Part shown: one piece after another, positions 1 to 10,640 of the stretch
How positions within the stretch are numbered: position 1 is the stretch's first letter
Layout: each line of letters opens with the position of its first letter
Assembly: GCF_910592395.1 (NCBI RefSeq)
Contig: NC_088309.1
Span: 13,210,599 to 13,274,598, forward strand
Length of the DNA: 64,000 nucleotides
Direction of reading: 5' to 3'
Source of the DNA: Lineus longissimus
Taxonomy: Eukaryota; Nemertea; Pilidiophora; Heteronemertea; Lineidae
Notes under the pieces: generated by a model
Database searches by the model: none
What the model saw: only the letters and a program-made list of their open reading frames with translations
What the model was told of the DNA's origin: nothing
Translations under genes and position numbers: made by a program

Positions 1-240
1 CAGTTCTTGTCCTGTGACGCTGCACAAGCGCCAATCAAACTGCAGCGCCCTCTGTAAACTATGAATGAAACTAAATCTAGTCTTCTGCAGATCACCAGGG
101 ACACGAATACACTGTACAATAGCGTCTAACATGTACCGAGAGTTCTATACTAAAGCATTAGTATAGGGACGATATATCGTACCGCCTACGCGAGACAAAA
201 TACAGGGACGATATATCGTCCCCTCTAGGGAGGCGAGGGG
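1..240. mobile_element. Right-hand end of a piggyBac-like element (MITE), left part outside the window
   Basis: The sequence stops at GGCGAGGGG directly before a TTAA (241-244), the target used by piggyBac transposons. Two copies of a palindromic motif, GGGACGATATATCGT, lie at 166-180 and 205-219. Two other TTAA-bounded elements in this window (34771 and 62161) have the same plan: a CCC-starting end followed by two copies of a family-specific sub-terminal motif. No transposase is visible here. The other TTAA lies upstream of the window, so the assignment rests on one end only. Confidence 0.5.
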
Positions 241-244
241 TTAA

Positions 245-1626
245 GGGCAATATTACCCAGCTGTCCGCTGCCCAGTCACCTCCTGTTCTACATAAGTAGT
301 TTCCATCAACAAATTGCACAAAAAAAATTCCAAAGACTGAATTATCGCGCTTTTCTGATGTTGACCCATTTAGCTCTCCAAGCAGTGACCCTTTTCACGT
401 GGAACAGTGCACTGGTAAGGCATTTCCTGGAGTTAGGACCTACCCTGTGACGTCTTGGTACTGATATTATGGCGGGAAAGGTATTTCGTGCCAGGACTTG
501 TGCTGCCAGAAATAATGAATAACACGTTTTTCTACTATCTAAGAGCTGAAACAAAATGGCTAAAGCATCAAACATGATTGGAGATTGGAAAAATAGTTTA
601 TAGGTGAACCAGAGGAAGAACAAAAATACTGCAATAACAAGAGCAACGCAGGGCGTAGCATATGCCCCGGTGAGCACTTTGAGTTGGTGTATTAGGAAAG
701 TGAAGTGTTTTTCAGACAACCCCGGGCAGCTGGTGTAATAGCTGACTAGGTTTAGTTGACATCGTGAAAGAGTTATTGGTCTGTAATGCCCGCTGTACAC
801 GTTATCTTTTTCTACCCACATAAAAAGTTACATTGTTATTACGCAAAGCGTTCTCGTTAAAATGAGCGGAAACGAAAAGTTTACAGACGCCTGACGCCTA
901 CCGGCTGACGGACATTGGTAAAACATAATGCCTCCGCAATGCTTTACGCATTGGCGGGGGCATAACAAGCTGCCTATTACTTTAGAGTCACACTCCACCA
1001 AAAAACATCGATGAAACCCCAGTAAAAACAGTAGCAGTAGAAGATTCAGCAGAAAGCATCTAAAATTGTTTGGGTAGACACCTGCGATATAAATTAAAAC
1101 TGACCACATTCGGCATTTAAATCAACTGTTCTAGGAACAAATGTCTTCGCGCCAAAACCCGATGTTGGCGAAAATGACATAATATCATGTAAAATCCAAG
1201 GAAGACATCAAGGAATCGCCTACGAGTGGGCACCTGCAAAAATGTCAGTTGCAGCAGGAACTAGTCTAATCCAGAACGTGTGTAATCCATTTGTGACTGT
1301 GTAATTCACTATGAAATAAATCCTTAATCCAATTTTTCCGTTTCTTCCATGCACCGACACTGCCTCAAGAATATTTCCGCCTCAATTTTGTTAAGTCCCT
1401 CGCATTGTTGTACTAAACAAATCATAGCCTGGAAAATCAAATTATAAAATTTCATCTATGATGTGATGATAATGCTTTACTTTGATAACAAATTAAGTGT
1501 ATAATAAGAATGCAGTGGACAATCAAGTGACATATTTTCGTGTTTCCCAAAAAAATCAGCCCAAATAACGATAATAACAAGGAGTTTTATATGGCGCTTT
1601 AAAAGAGCTTTCATTACCCAGCCTAT
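245..1626. other. No recognisable gene
   Basis: Open frames here are short, lack splice sites in matching phase and resemble no family I know. No clear repeat was recognised. Confidence 0.4.
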
Positions 1627-1639
1627 CCAGAAGGTAAGA

Positions 1640-1720
1640 GTTACAACGTGGCACATGCCGGGTATCGAACCCAGGACCTCCCGATCACAATGTTGATGCT
1701 CAAACGTTGTGCCGCTGTGT
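1640..1720 (-). repeat. tRNA-derived SINE head
   Basis: On the minus strand a perfect RNA polymerase III B box, GGTTCGATACC, lies at 1661-1671. An A-box-like segment (GGCACAACGTTTG) lies about 45 bp upstream. The full cloverleaf is not intact, so this is a tRNA-related SINE or a decayed tRNA rather than a tRNA gene. Confidence 0.45.
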
Positions 1721-1919
1721 TCCTCTGAGCACAAATTATTCCATATGCCTGAAAATGTACCCATCTCTGTACGTAGGTCTTTTATTGTTTCATGACTATC
1801 CACAGGTTGATGCTCAAACGTTGTGCCACTGTGTTCCTCTGAGCACAAATTATTCCATATGCCTGAAAATGTACCCATCTCTGTACGTAGGTCTTTTATT
1901 GTTTCATGACTATCCACAG
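1692..1919. repeat. Tandem duplication, two 114-bp units
   Basis: Positions 1692-1805 are repeated almost perfectly at 1806-1919, with one clear difference (gccgctgtg against gccactgtg). The unit includes the A-box side of the neighbouring tRNA-like SINE. Because 114 is 38 codons, the minus-strand frame stays open across both units. This looks like repeat DNA rather than a protein exon. Confidence 0.8.
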
Positions 1920-2129
1920 GATAATGCATGAAGTGATTCAAAATCATCTCTAGGCACTGTATTTGGTTGCAGCCGGTCAGTTTAACCCAATTCGCTTCAA
2001 GTTTCTCGCCTGTCATGTGCTGTACTTTCATGGAGAGATACCATCAATAAGGCTGACCATTTGTCAAATTTCAGACCCACCTCTGGCTCACGGACATTCA
2101 TCATGGTTTTCATCTCTGTCTGCGGCAAC

Positions 2130-3305
2130 TCATCCTACAAGAAGTTTATGATGGCCTCCATCTGAAATAACATAACATTTGTCAAATGAAAGGTATCAAA
2201 TTGCTGTTTGCTGTGCAAATTGTCCATGACGAAGTCGGAAGATGAACTGATGGAGAAGACATGAATGGTTAAAAGGCAATTTTAAAATTGCATGTTTCTT
2301 ACCTCCCAGTCCAAGATTGTTGTAAAGCTCTTCCGGCTTCTTACGAAAGGTTTCTTTACACATGTTTATCACACACTCTGCAAAAAAATAACAATTTGAA
2401 TCCTTTGAAAACATTTCGACAATCATATTCATCATAAAGACATAAGAAACGTTTCTGCGGCTGTCTTAGTGCAGACAATGACAGTCAAACCTTTTTTGCC
2501 TTTACATACATGTAGCACAAGAAAAAAGCTATATGGACTGAATGATGCAGGAGCTGAGCTTGTGTATGAAGTTGAACTTCATCATACATGTATGAATTTT
2601 AAGAAAAGAAGTTTGACCCAGCACAAAGCCCAACTCAGAGACAGATGAAAAAAAGATTTTTATTCTGTTTTAACTCTTTAAATCCTTGAATTTTTTTAGT
2701 GTTTCCCAATATTTCAGCAATTTTCACCCCAAACGACCTCCAAATGCCCTCCCCCCCCATGTACAAGACAGCTAATTAATTTCACTAGTATTATTTCATC
2801 AAACGGATGAAAACAAGTATATTGCATATCCCTAAACCGCCCGAAAAACCAGCCTTAGTTTCATGATGGCAATGGTGTTGCTTGAGATTAGGTACGTACT
2901 GGCAGGCAGCTAGGCTGGGAAACTAGACAAAAATCAGTGGCCGGATATCGGCCGGTTAGGACATAAAGGGTCAAATATCACATGCCAAAAAATGACAAGC
3001 AGTTTTTTAAAAAAAACGACCGATGCCATGACTTTCAATTCCAAGCGATAACAGATCAATTAAATCAAAAATTTGTATTGAAAAAGTTTGACCATCCAGT
3101 CCACTCGTTTACATTCCATCATCCACAGCCCAAAAACGATGCGGACAAATAATTTATCATGAATGGACAACAGTAGTAACAGTATTTTATTGTAAAATAA
3201 AAGGCTGTATTAAAATTTTAGTAAATACTTACGGATTTTACATTCTTCAAAACACTGAGTGTGGGCACGAGTGGCATTAAAAACCCCAGGGGTGGCACGG
3301 AGGGC
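2130..3305 (-). CDS. 3' exons of an unidentified cysteine-rich protein gene
   Basis: Three minus-strand exons fit together in phase. Exon a is 3233-3305, with acceptor ATTGCAG and donor GTAAGT, 24 codons plus one base. Exon b is 2303-2377, with acceptor TTTTTTTGCAG and donor GTAAGA; it completes a CAG codon and runs 24 codons plus one base. Exon c is 2130-2161, with acceptor TTATTTCAG and a stop after nine further residues. The peptide includes ATPGVFNATRAHTQCFEEC and CKETFRKKPEELYNNLGLG, with four cysteines in a short stretch. I do not recognise the family. Upstream exons are not found: a Helentron-like element begins only 20 bp upstream of exon a. The short last exon may be a real C-terminus or a decayed one. 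Confidence 0.5.
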
Positions 3306-3324
3306 CTGCAATGCCACATTTAAA

Positions 3325-4147
3325 ATGAAATGGCCAGGGCCATTGTGCTCACCTCATGTGGAGGAAAGATGGATAAAGAGCATGGTATTGTGTCATGTAG
3401 TGTTAGGTTTGATGTAGGTCCAAGCAATTACAATTTCCCCAAAATGGCCAATTTACAGTACATTCGACCTCTGTGACCTTGAAAAGTAGGTCAAATCAAA
3501 GAAGACCCGGGTGACACATTGAATGGTTGTTAGAATTAGATGTACCTATGATATAAAATTGGTGCCAATCGGACAAGTCATTACTAGGAATAATGGCATT
3601 TTGAAGAATTTAGGATTTGGCCCCCTCCCTGGAGGCCAAACGGCAAATCAGATTGCACCAAACTTCGGTCCCTGAGATCACCTGACTAAGGGGTAAATGT
3701 GTACCAAATTTGGTATCAATAGTCATTGCAGTTTAGAAACGTGCCATCGTTACATCCTAACGGCCAATTTACACCATTTGACCTTTGTGACCTTGAAAAG
3801 GAGGTCAAATCAAAAACCCGGAGGATATATGATGCACCTTTGCTAGAAGTACCTACCATATTTTTTTCAAAATTTCCCGACTACTATTAAGGGAGATATT
3901 GCATATTTTCACTTTTAACGTTTGGCCCCCTGGTGGCCAAACCATGAAACGAATCGGACCGAAACTTGGTCTCCAAGGTGTCATTACATAAGGGTACATG
4001 TGTACCAAGTTTCAACTCAATAGCTCTAACAGTTACGAAACGTGCCCTGCTAACGGACGACGGACGACGACGACGACGACGACGACGACGGACGACGGAC
4101 GCCACGGTATGGGATAAGCTCACCTCTGCTAAGAGGTGAGCTAAAAA
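3325..4147 (+). mobile_element. Helentron-like non-autonomous element, copy A (short form)
   Basis: The 5' end reads ATGAAATGGCCAGGGCC followed by ATTGTGCTCACCTC. The 3' end has a hairpin with 10-bp arms AGCTCACCTC and GAGGTGAGCT around a 6-nt loop, then TAAAA. A (GAC)n tract of about nine units lies at 4050-4095. The 5' CTCACCTC is the same sub-terminal repeat as the hairpin arm, which is typical of DINE-1/HINE elements related to Helentrons. Compared with the copies at 8052, 35865 and 55015, this one lacks one internal unit of about 300 bp. No protein is encoded; (GAC)n gives spurious poly-Asp/Arg frames. Confidence 0.75.
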
Positions 4148-4547
4148 CATGAGTTACCAAGATTTGGTAACCTAATGCAATCATAATCTACAAAACAAAA
4201 AGAAATACATGTAAGTGGTAGAAAAATTTTTTTTCAACTGATTTGAAACATATCTTAAACGATATGTGCTGGAGGTGCCGAGCCTCTTTCATGCCGTCAT
4301 TGCCATGGTGATGCTGGCCAATGCTATTGCGTCCCGTCAATCAATCCTTAAAAAAATTGTACTACAAATTGTAAAACATCTTGACAGTGCATCATGCTGT
4401 GCACACGTGCTACCCGCTGACCGACTTTCGAATGTCGTCTCGAGCCAATGTGCATCCTTTTCTGTGAAGATCTATTGTAAACATGGTTTGTTTTGGCGAC
4501 CCTAGGTGGTGCCGGCGTATCTGGCAATACTGCAAAGGTCCTATAAA
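4148..4547. other. No recognisable gene
   Basis: AT-rich flank of the Helentron copy, followed by sequence without a supported exon. Confidence 0.4.
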
Positions 4548-4710
4548 TAGACGAATTCGCAGAAGTTTGTTTTGGTGCTGACCAGAGCGTGGTGTCCCTA
4601 GGCATTGTCCAAAGTCAGCTAAGGCCTTCTGACGAGCGACATGTTCTGGGTGTTCGCACACATTGTTTAAATTGTTTTGGAGCCGATTCCTCTTCTTCAA
4701 ACAGGCCTAT
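4548..4710. mobile_element. MITE, diverged copy
   Basis: It starts with TAGACGAATTCGCAGAAG and keeps internal words of the better copy at 4847-5004 (TAGGCA.TGTCC, GGCCTTCTGACG, TTGTTTTGG). Its right terminal repeat is decayed. Confidence 0.55.
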
Positions 4711-4846
4711 CTGGATGAACACACTCCCTCAAGTGCATGCACACAGTCCCTTCACTGCCACAACCTTCTATCAAAATAACATTGCGCAATATGGTTTCAC
4801 CACAGGCCTACGCCTCGTTATTTCAACAGTTACGTCATTACGTTGA

Positions 4847-5004
4847 TAGACGAATTCGAAGAAGTTTGCACTGACCCTTGAACAAAGGATCGCCGTGTCT
4901 CTCTAGGCACTGTCCGAAGTCGGCTTACTGGGCCTTCTGACGTATTCCGAGTGTGCGCATTCGATTTGTTTTGGCACTGATTCCGTCTTCTTCGAATTCG
5001 TCTA
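4847..5004. mobile_element. MITE with perfect 18-bp terminal inverted repeats
   Basis: TAGACGAATTCGAAGAAG at 4847-4864 is exactly the reverse complement of 4987-5004. If the outer TA pairs are the target duplication, the element would be of Tc1/mariner type. No coding capacity. Confidence 0.75.
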
Positions 5005-5035
5005 TTTCCCCAAGTGGTGATATATAGACATAGGC

Positions 5036-5172
5036 CTATAGATTCATGCACTTGATTGGGAACAACGTTTACATGACGTGTTGGCCGTCGTCACGTCACC
5101 ATGCATTTTACATTACATTACATTGCGACGTTTTCGTAAACGTTGGTCCCAATGAAGTGCATGGATCTATAG
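5036..5172. mobile_element. Small foldback element, 37-bp arms
   Basis: The left arm 5036-5072 and right arm 5136-5172 are reverse complements with three mismatches. Each arm starts CTATAGAT and contains CATGCACTT and CAACGTTTAC. The 63-bp centre is unique. A stem-loop of this quality suggests a MITE or a foldback transposon remnant. Confidence 0.65.
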
Positions 5173-6180
5173 TACCGATATAGTATGCACTCCATGACGT
5201 GTTGGCAATACAATATCATGATGGACGCACACCCAATTAACAGCCACAGAGTAAGACTGAGCTGAGAGTGACACTAGGCTTACACAGACATGATGTAGCC
5301 TGTAGCCTGAACGCTTAGAATGTAGTCTCAAATCTGCACACACTCGACAGTGTCAATGACACACACGCCATGCATCGATTGCATGAATGATGATGCAAAC
5401 GCAAAGGTCTGTAGTCTGTGGTACCGGTAGGCCTACGAGTAAGCGTCTTTTTCTCACAGAATCAACGAAAAAAACTTGTTCGTCTTCTACAATACTTTTC
5501 CCTAAATCACCCAGACCGTAAAGCAATAATATTTACCGATTACATGATGGCGAACAGCAATCCCAACGCTAGTATTTCGGAACAAATAAAATGAAAAGGC
5601 ACAAACTACTCATGCTGGTATAACCGCGGCAAAAGCACGAAAAGCAGCGACAAGACAGTGTCCGAACGCAAGGGAAATCGTCGTTAATTTGTAAAGTACG
5701 CCCTCTCGCGGAGAACGACTGACCCCGTCTTGGCCATTCCAATGTTAGTGCCCTAACACACGTCATCATCGCGTACATTTGGGAAAAACTCCCTAACGAG
5801 ACCGGAGCAGACGGCTGAAAGTAGTTTAATTATTGGCCGCTAGGGTACAGAATGTACGTCGCTCACCCGAATTTTTCACGCAACTATAGCTAAATAGAGC
5901 TAGTTCTGGTTTGTGATTCATTTCGATACTTCAGATTTGGGCAGAAGACCAATATAACTTAGTCGTCAGTGTGGTTTTAAGCTGGAAAAACGTATTTGTT
6001 TTTCTTAAAGTGCCTTTTTTGGACGGGTGTGTGCGATTGTTTTGTTTTTATGTCACGTGACCTCGACCATGTCGACACAAAATTGAAATAAACCACCCTT
6101 TTCTGTCATTATTTAGGACGGATATTTCTCTAATAATATAATTGGCCAATTTCTTAGGCATATGATGTAGCGAATTCCCA
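5173..6180. other. No recognisable gene; possible promoter-like region
   Basis: No exon could be supported. The stretch near 5640-5850 is richer in CpG than its surroundings, and could hold the first exon or promoter of the minus-strand gene at 2130-3305, but there is no direct sign of it. Confidence 0.25.
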
Positions 6181-6187
6181 TGAAGAT

Positions 6188-6222
6188 TTAAATTAATTTA
6201 AATTTAATTTAAATTAATTTCA
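6188..6222. repeat. AT-rich palindromic simple repeat
   Basis: Iterated TTTAAATTAA/TTAATTTAAA words form an interrupted palindrome. Confidence 0.6.
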
Positions 6223-6320
6223 ACCAATGGGATAGCAACCACCACCGGAAGATCGCGGAGAAATCGGTAAACTCAACGGAGTTAATTCAGAAAAATACCA
6301 AAAAAATTGTTTGTAGGATA

Positions 6321-6491
6321 TACAATAGTTACTCTCTTTATTTCTCATCATTCATTTACATTATGTACTCCCGCACACACGTGTATCTTAAGAGCCCCTC
6401 CTAAGAGGGGGGCTTACAATAGTTACTCTCGTTATTTCTCATCATTATACTCCCGCACACGCGTGTATCTTATAAGAGCTCCTCCTAAGAA
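6321..6491. repeat. Tandem duplication, two units of about 94 and 77 bp
   Basis: Both units carry TACAATAGTTACTCTC, TTATTTCTCATCATT, ACTCCCGCACAC and a CTCCTAAGA end. The second unit has a short internal deletion. Confidence 0.65.
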
Positions 6492-7299
6492 TAAGGGCAT
6501 CCTCGGCACCCAGTGGTTTTCCATATGCTCCAGCTCTCGCTATTACAAACCCCTGGGGAAATCCATGCCCTTCAGATGGATTGTAGCGGTAGAAAAAAAG
6601 CGCCCAATCAGAGCGTCGGTTGTATTTGAGTCTCGGAAATTCGTAAACCACGGACCCAGGAATTAATGCTCTCAGATGCACTATCAATTGTATAGTCTTT
6701 TGCGCCATAGGGCTCGGGTCTGAGGTAGGTTAGTTAAATTTCCATGAAACGCGTATTTTCATTAGCTGCTATTTTTAGAACATCCGGGTATTTATGAAAA
6801 TTCTGAATTTTTCAGTGCTGTTCCTTCGTATTGCGCGCACCCCGCTGCAAATTTATTTCATTACTTAATTAAAACACAATTACACGTCTACACAATGTTT
6901 AACAGCATAGAATCGATGAAGTATAAAACGATTTAACGATAGGATTATCTTAAACTTTATTCATATACATTTTATTGTCATATAAAACACTATATATACA
7001 TACATTACGCACAGTGTATCAGGTTATCGGAACAGCCACCCTTCGCTGTCGATTCTAATGGATTTTCTCAGGGTTTTGTATGGGACGTAGGAGTATCAAA
7101 AACCTGAAGCTAAGGATGGAATAAGGGGGGCTTATTACTCCCTTCGCAGACCGTAGTTTGATCATTGTCCGCTAGGCTGCAGAAATTTGGTCATTCATGG
7201 AACTCCAGCCAATTTGCTCGCGCAATCGGTGTTTGGATTATGATTTTGATTTTGCTTGTGAAACGCTGCTAAATACAAATAATTTTTCTAGTTTAATAT
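6492..7299. other. No recognisable gene
   Basis: Mixed unique sequence with no splice-supported exon and no clear repeat. Confidence 0.35.
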
Positions 7300-7308
7300 G
7301 TTGGCATT

Positions 7309-7752
7309 GATTACGGGACAACTCGGCCTATTACCAACTCGGCCCACCAACTCGGCCTGGGTTATAAATCATCGGTTTATTGGCATAAGTTTTCCTTATA
7401 TTGTTTTTTTTTGTTGCTATATATATAGGCCTACTATTTATTCATTCCTGTTGGAAATTTGAAGAGAATTCATCAAGATTTGGAGGATAAATCCATGAAA
7501 TCACAGTCATGAATGTGCATTTGGAGTGCTACCGCGACTTTTCCACACTCGCCGCCGTTATTTCATGGATTTCTCCTTCAAATCCCAATAAATTTTCTTC
7601 AAATTTCCAACAGGAATGAATACATAGTAGGCCTATATATACCAACAAAAAACAAAAAAATATAAGAAAAACTTATGCCAATAAACCAATGATTTATAAC
7701 CCAGGCCGAGTTGGTAGGCCGAGTTGGTAATAGGCCGAGTTGGTCATACACC
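7309..7752. mobile_element. Foldback DNA transposon flanked by 9-bp direct repeats
   Basis: Arms of roughly 180 bp (7318-7500 and 7563-7745) are near-perfect inverted copies around a centre of about 60 bp. Each arm begins with three copies of a 12-mer like ACCAACTCGGCC. GTTGGCATT occurs directly on both sides (7300-7308 and 7753-7761), consistent with a 9-bp target duplication as made by Mutator-like transposases. No coding sequence remains. Confidence 0.7.
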
Positions 7753-8051
7753 GTTGGCATTTTATATCGGGGGCGGTTCAAAAATTTAAATCAACTTTAA
7801 TAATTGAATAATTAGAGCCTACAGCTGTCAAGTCAGTCAGCCCAAGTGATTTTGCCGAGGACATTGCCAAGTCTCCTCTTGCCAACGCCAAGGGTTATGG
7901 TACCACTTCTCAGTCGGCTGGTAAAGACTTATGACGATACTCTTAGCTCTCTGCTTGATAAACACGCACCAGTCAAAACCAAACAGGTTACCATTCGCAG
8001 AAAAGTACTATGGTACAACCAGGAAGTACATTTGGCCCGCGCAGAACAAAG

Positions 8052-9100
8052 ATGAAATGGCCAGGGCCATTGTGCTCACCTCATGTGGAGGAAAGATGGA
8101 TAAAGAGCATTGTATTGTGTCATGTAGTGTTAGGTTTGATGTAGGTCCAAGCAATTACAATTTCCCCAAAATGGCCAATTTACAGTACATTCGACCTCTG
8201 TGACCTTGAAAAGTAGGTCAAATCAAAGAAGACCCGGGTGACACATTGAATGGTTGTTAGAATTAGATGTACCTATGATATAAAATTGGTGCCAATCGGG
8301 CAAGTCATTACTAGGAATAATGGCATTTTGAAGTATTTAGGATTTGGCCCCCTCCCTGGAGGCCAAACGGCAAATCAGATCGCACCAAACTTCGGTACCT
8401 GAGATCACCTGACCAAGGGGTACATGTGTACTTAATTTGTGATCAATAGTCATTGCAGTTAAGAAACGTGCCATAGTTACGGCCTGACAGCGAATTTACG
8501 CCATTTGACCTCTGTGACCTTGACAAGAAGGTCAAATTAAAAACCTGTGTGACATATACTGTATGGTGGTTAGATGTACCCATGATATCAAATTGGTGGC
8601 AATCGGGCAAGAAGTTAAGGAATAATCACATTTTTAAGGTTTTTGGATTTTGCCCCCTGGTGGTCAAGTGGTGAATCATATTGGACCAAACTTCAGTCCC
8701 TGAGATCACCTGACTAAGGGGTAAATGTGTACCAAATTTGGTATCAATAGTCATTGCAGTTTAGAAACGTGCCATCGTTACATCCTAACAGCCAATTTAC
8801 ACCATTTGACCTCTGTGACCTTGAAAAGGAGGTCAAATCAAAAACCCGGAGGATATATGATGCACCTTTGCTAGAAGTACCTACCATATTTTTTTCAAAA
8901 TTTCCCGACTACTATTAAGGGAGATATTGCATATTTTCACTTTTAACGTTTGGCCCCCTGGTGGCCAAACCATGAAACGAATCGGACCGAAACTTGGTCT
9001 CCAAGGTGTCATTACATAAGGGTACATGTGTACCAAGTTTCAACTCAATAGCTCTAACAGTTACGAAACGTGCCCTGCTAACGGACGACGGACGACGACG

Positions 9101-9135
<35 letters not shown>

Positions 9136-9190
9136 ACGACGGACGCCACGGTATGGGATAAGCTCACCTCTGCTAAGAGGTGAGCTAAAA
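8052..9190 (+). mobile_element. Helentron-like non-autonomous element, copy B (full form)
   Basis: Same 5' and 3' ends as copy A, about 1.14 kb. Internal units align with a period near 301 bp: the word CATTTGACCTCTGTGACC is at 8502 and 8803, and a diverged first unit is near 8188. The interrupted (GAC)n tract is at 9080-9135. It sits inside the CR1-like pseudogene and lacks a clear target-site duplication, as expected for Helentrons. Confidence 0.78.
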
Positions 9191-9196
9191 AGCTGG

Positions 9197-9337
9197 GGAA
9201 CGAGTTTACATTACAATCCCCGATCACACCCCAAAAAAAAGTCATCGGTTGACTAACCAAGCACCACTGTTCAATGGATTTATAGTTGAATGCGATCAAA
9301 CTACGTCATTTCTGATCGGGGATTCTAAAGTTTAGCC
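9197..9337. mobile_element. Small MITE-like insertion
   Basis: AATCCCCGATCA (9215-9226) and TGATCGGGGATT (9313-9324) are perfect 12-bp inverted repeats. AAAGCTGGG flanks the insert on both sides (about 9188-9196 and 9338-9346), and removing it restores the CR1-like reading frame. Part of the left copy may belong to the preceding Helentron end. Confidence 0.5.
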
Positions 9338-9904
9338 AAAGCTGGGACTGCCTGGCGAAAGACAAAATTGCAAGTCCACCATGGCACGTCGCTGTAACTA
9401 GGACTGTTGAAGCAGCAAAGAGGACTGTTTACAATGATAAAGTCACAGACTGTGGGAAGGATCAGCGTGGCCTTTACCATGTGGTGAACTCTTTAATGCC
9501 ATGGGGAAAACAAAGGACACTGTGCTGCCAACCCACCCAGTTGGTACAGAACACATGCTTGCTAACCGGATTTCGGACTTTTTTCATACAAAGGTTCAAA
9601 AGATAAACTTGTATTTACAAGACGTTCGCAAATCAGAAGGAATTGACTGTTCTTCTCCTGAAGCAGGTGTAGGGGATCCTTCACCAATGATTCTGTCTGC
9701 CTTCAGTCCTGTACTGAAGTGGAATTATACAAAGCAATCAGAAACTCCCCGACAAAATCATGTGGCTTGGACCCCATACCAAGTAGCCTGCTGAAGGAGA
9801 GGGCTGTTATGGATAGCTTGGTACCCACTTTGTGTAATATTGTTAACTGTTCTCTTGCTGAGGGTGTGGTTCCTGATAGTATTGTGAAGTTTCGTCGGGG
9901 GTAC

Positions 9905-10640
9905 TTCTCCTTGCTCGGCATTAACTCATGCTAACATACCTTCATGTCTATAAAACTCCTTTATTCCTTCGACACCGAATCCTCACATCTCATCTAAAAC
10001 CATGCCGTCTTCACCCTCCCCACTCCTATGGTGTCTCATCATGGTCCCGCGACCTGGCAGCCTCCGACCAGTGGCGCCATCTGGCCTAAGGCCAACACAC
10101 CAAGAGCTACCAGATCACCACACCACCCCCACCAAAATTGGTCGAGCCTCAGGATCGAACACTACATAGCACGGTACACAGGCAGTTACAAAACGAAATA
10201 CACGGTTGTCAAATTTTGATACAAAAATAATAAAAGATTAAATGCACTTCCGGCTCGCCCTCAGCAGTCAGAATTAAGAACTGAGTATGAAAACTACCTA
10301 AATCAGCAGTCCTTCACAGTAACTCCAGTCTCATAACATTTCACTGTACAAGTCTTCCACGTGTCCATTAGCTATGTCTCTAGTGTGACACTTCAGAATA
10401 AACAAAACATGATAAATACACAAATATCAAAAATAAATCCGAGTAGAGAACGTCCTTCTAAACACGGTAATTGCACAAGGAAGAATATAAAACAACACTT
10501 GGGCAGGGGTCCATATGGGTCAGAGCGATCCCACCACCAATCCTTTTCAGAGCGCTAGGAAAGGGGTCCCCACTTTAATCCTGCCGGCGGATGTACTCGA
10601 TCAAAAAGAGTCCAACCTCCCTCATCCCCTCCCAGCTGTA
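9905..10640 (-). mobile_element. Probable 3' long terminal repeat of the gypsy element
   Basis: This non-coding stretch follows the integrase end of the minus-strand gypsy pseudogene and ends abruptly inside the CR1-like frame near 9900. A polyadenylation signal AATAAA lies on the minus strand at about 9960. No second LTR is present for comparison, so the limits are approximate. Confidence 0.35.

Larger units (their letters stand above)
7830..9900 (+). pseudogene. CR1-like non-LTR retrotransposon fragment, split by two insertions
   Basis: Part 1 (7830-8051) encodes the linker between endonuclease and reverse transcriptase, with the typical LLDKHAPVKTKQV motif. Part 2 (about 9338-9900) continues in the same frame through DQRGLYHVVNSLM, a HMLANRISDFF motif and the start of the RT domain, KSCGLDPIPSSLLK ... 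IVNCSLAEGVVPDSIVK. Joining at AACAAAG/CTGGGACTG restores a continuous frame. A Helentron (8052-9190) and a small second insert (about 9197-9337) lie between. There are frameshifts near 7925, 9505 and 9720. The RT catalytic core is absent: the sequence stops at an abutting gypsy long terminal repeat. Non-functional. Confidence 0.75.

Noticed and set aside
342-1109. Two minus-strand open frames of 159 and 93 codons
   Set aside because: No splice sites, no conserved motif and low-complexity hydrophobic content; chance frames.
9026-9256. Poly-Asp, poly-Arg and poly-Thr/Ser frames over the GAC tracts (also 3887-4150, 36749-37136)
   Set aside because: They follow directly from the (GAC)n microsatellite read in different frames, and lie in non-coding Helentron-like elements.
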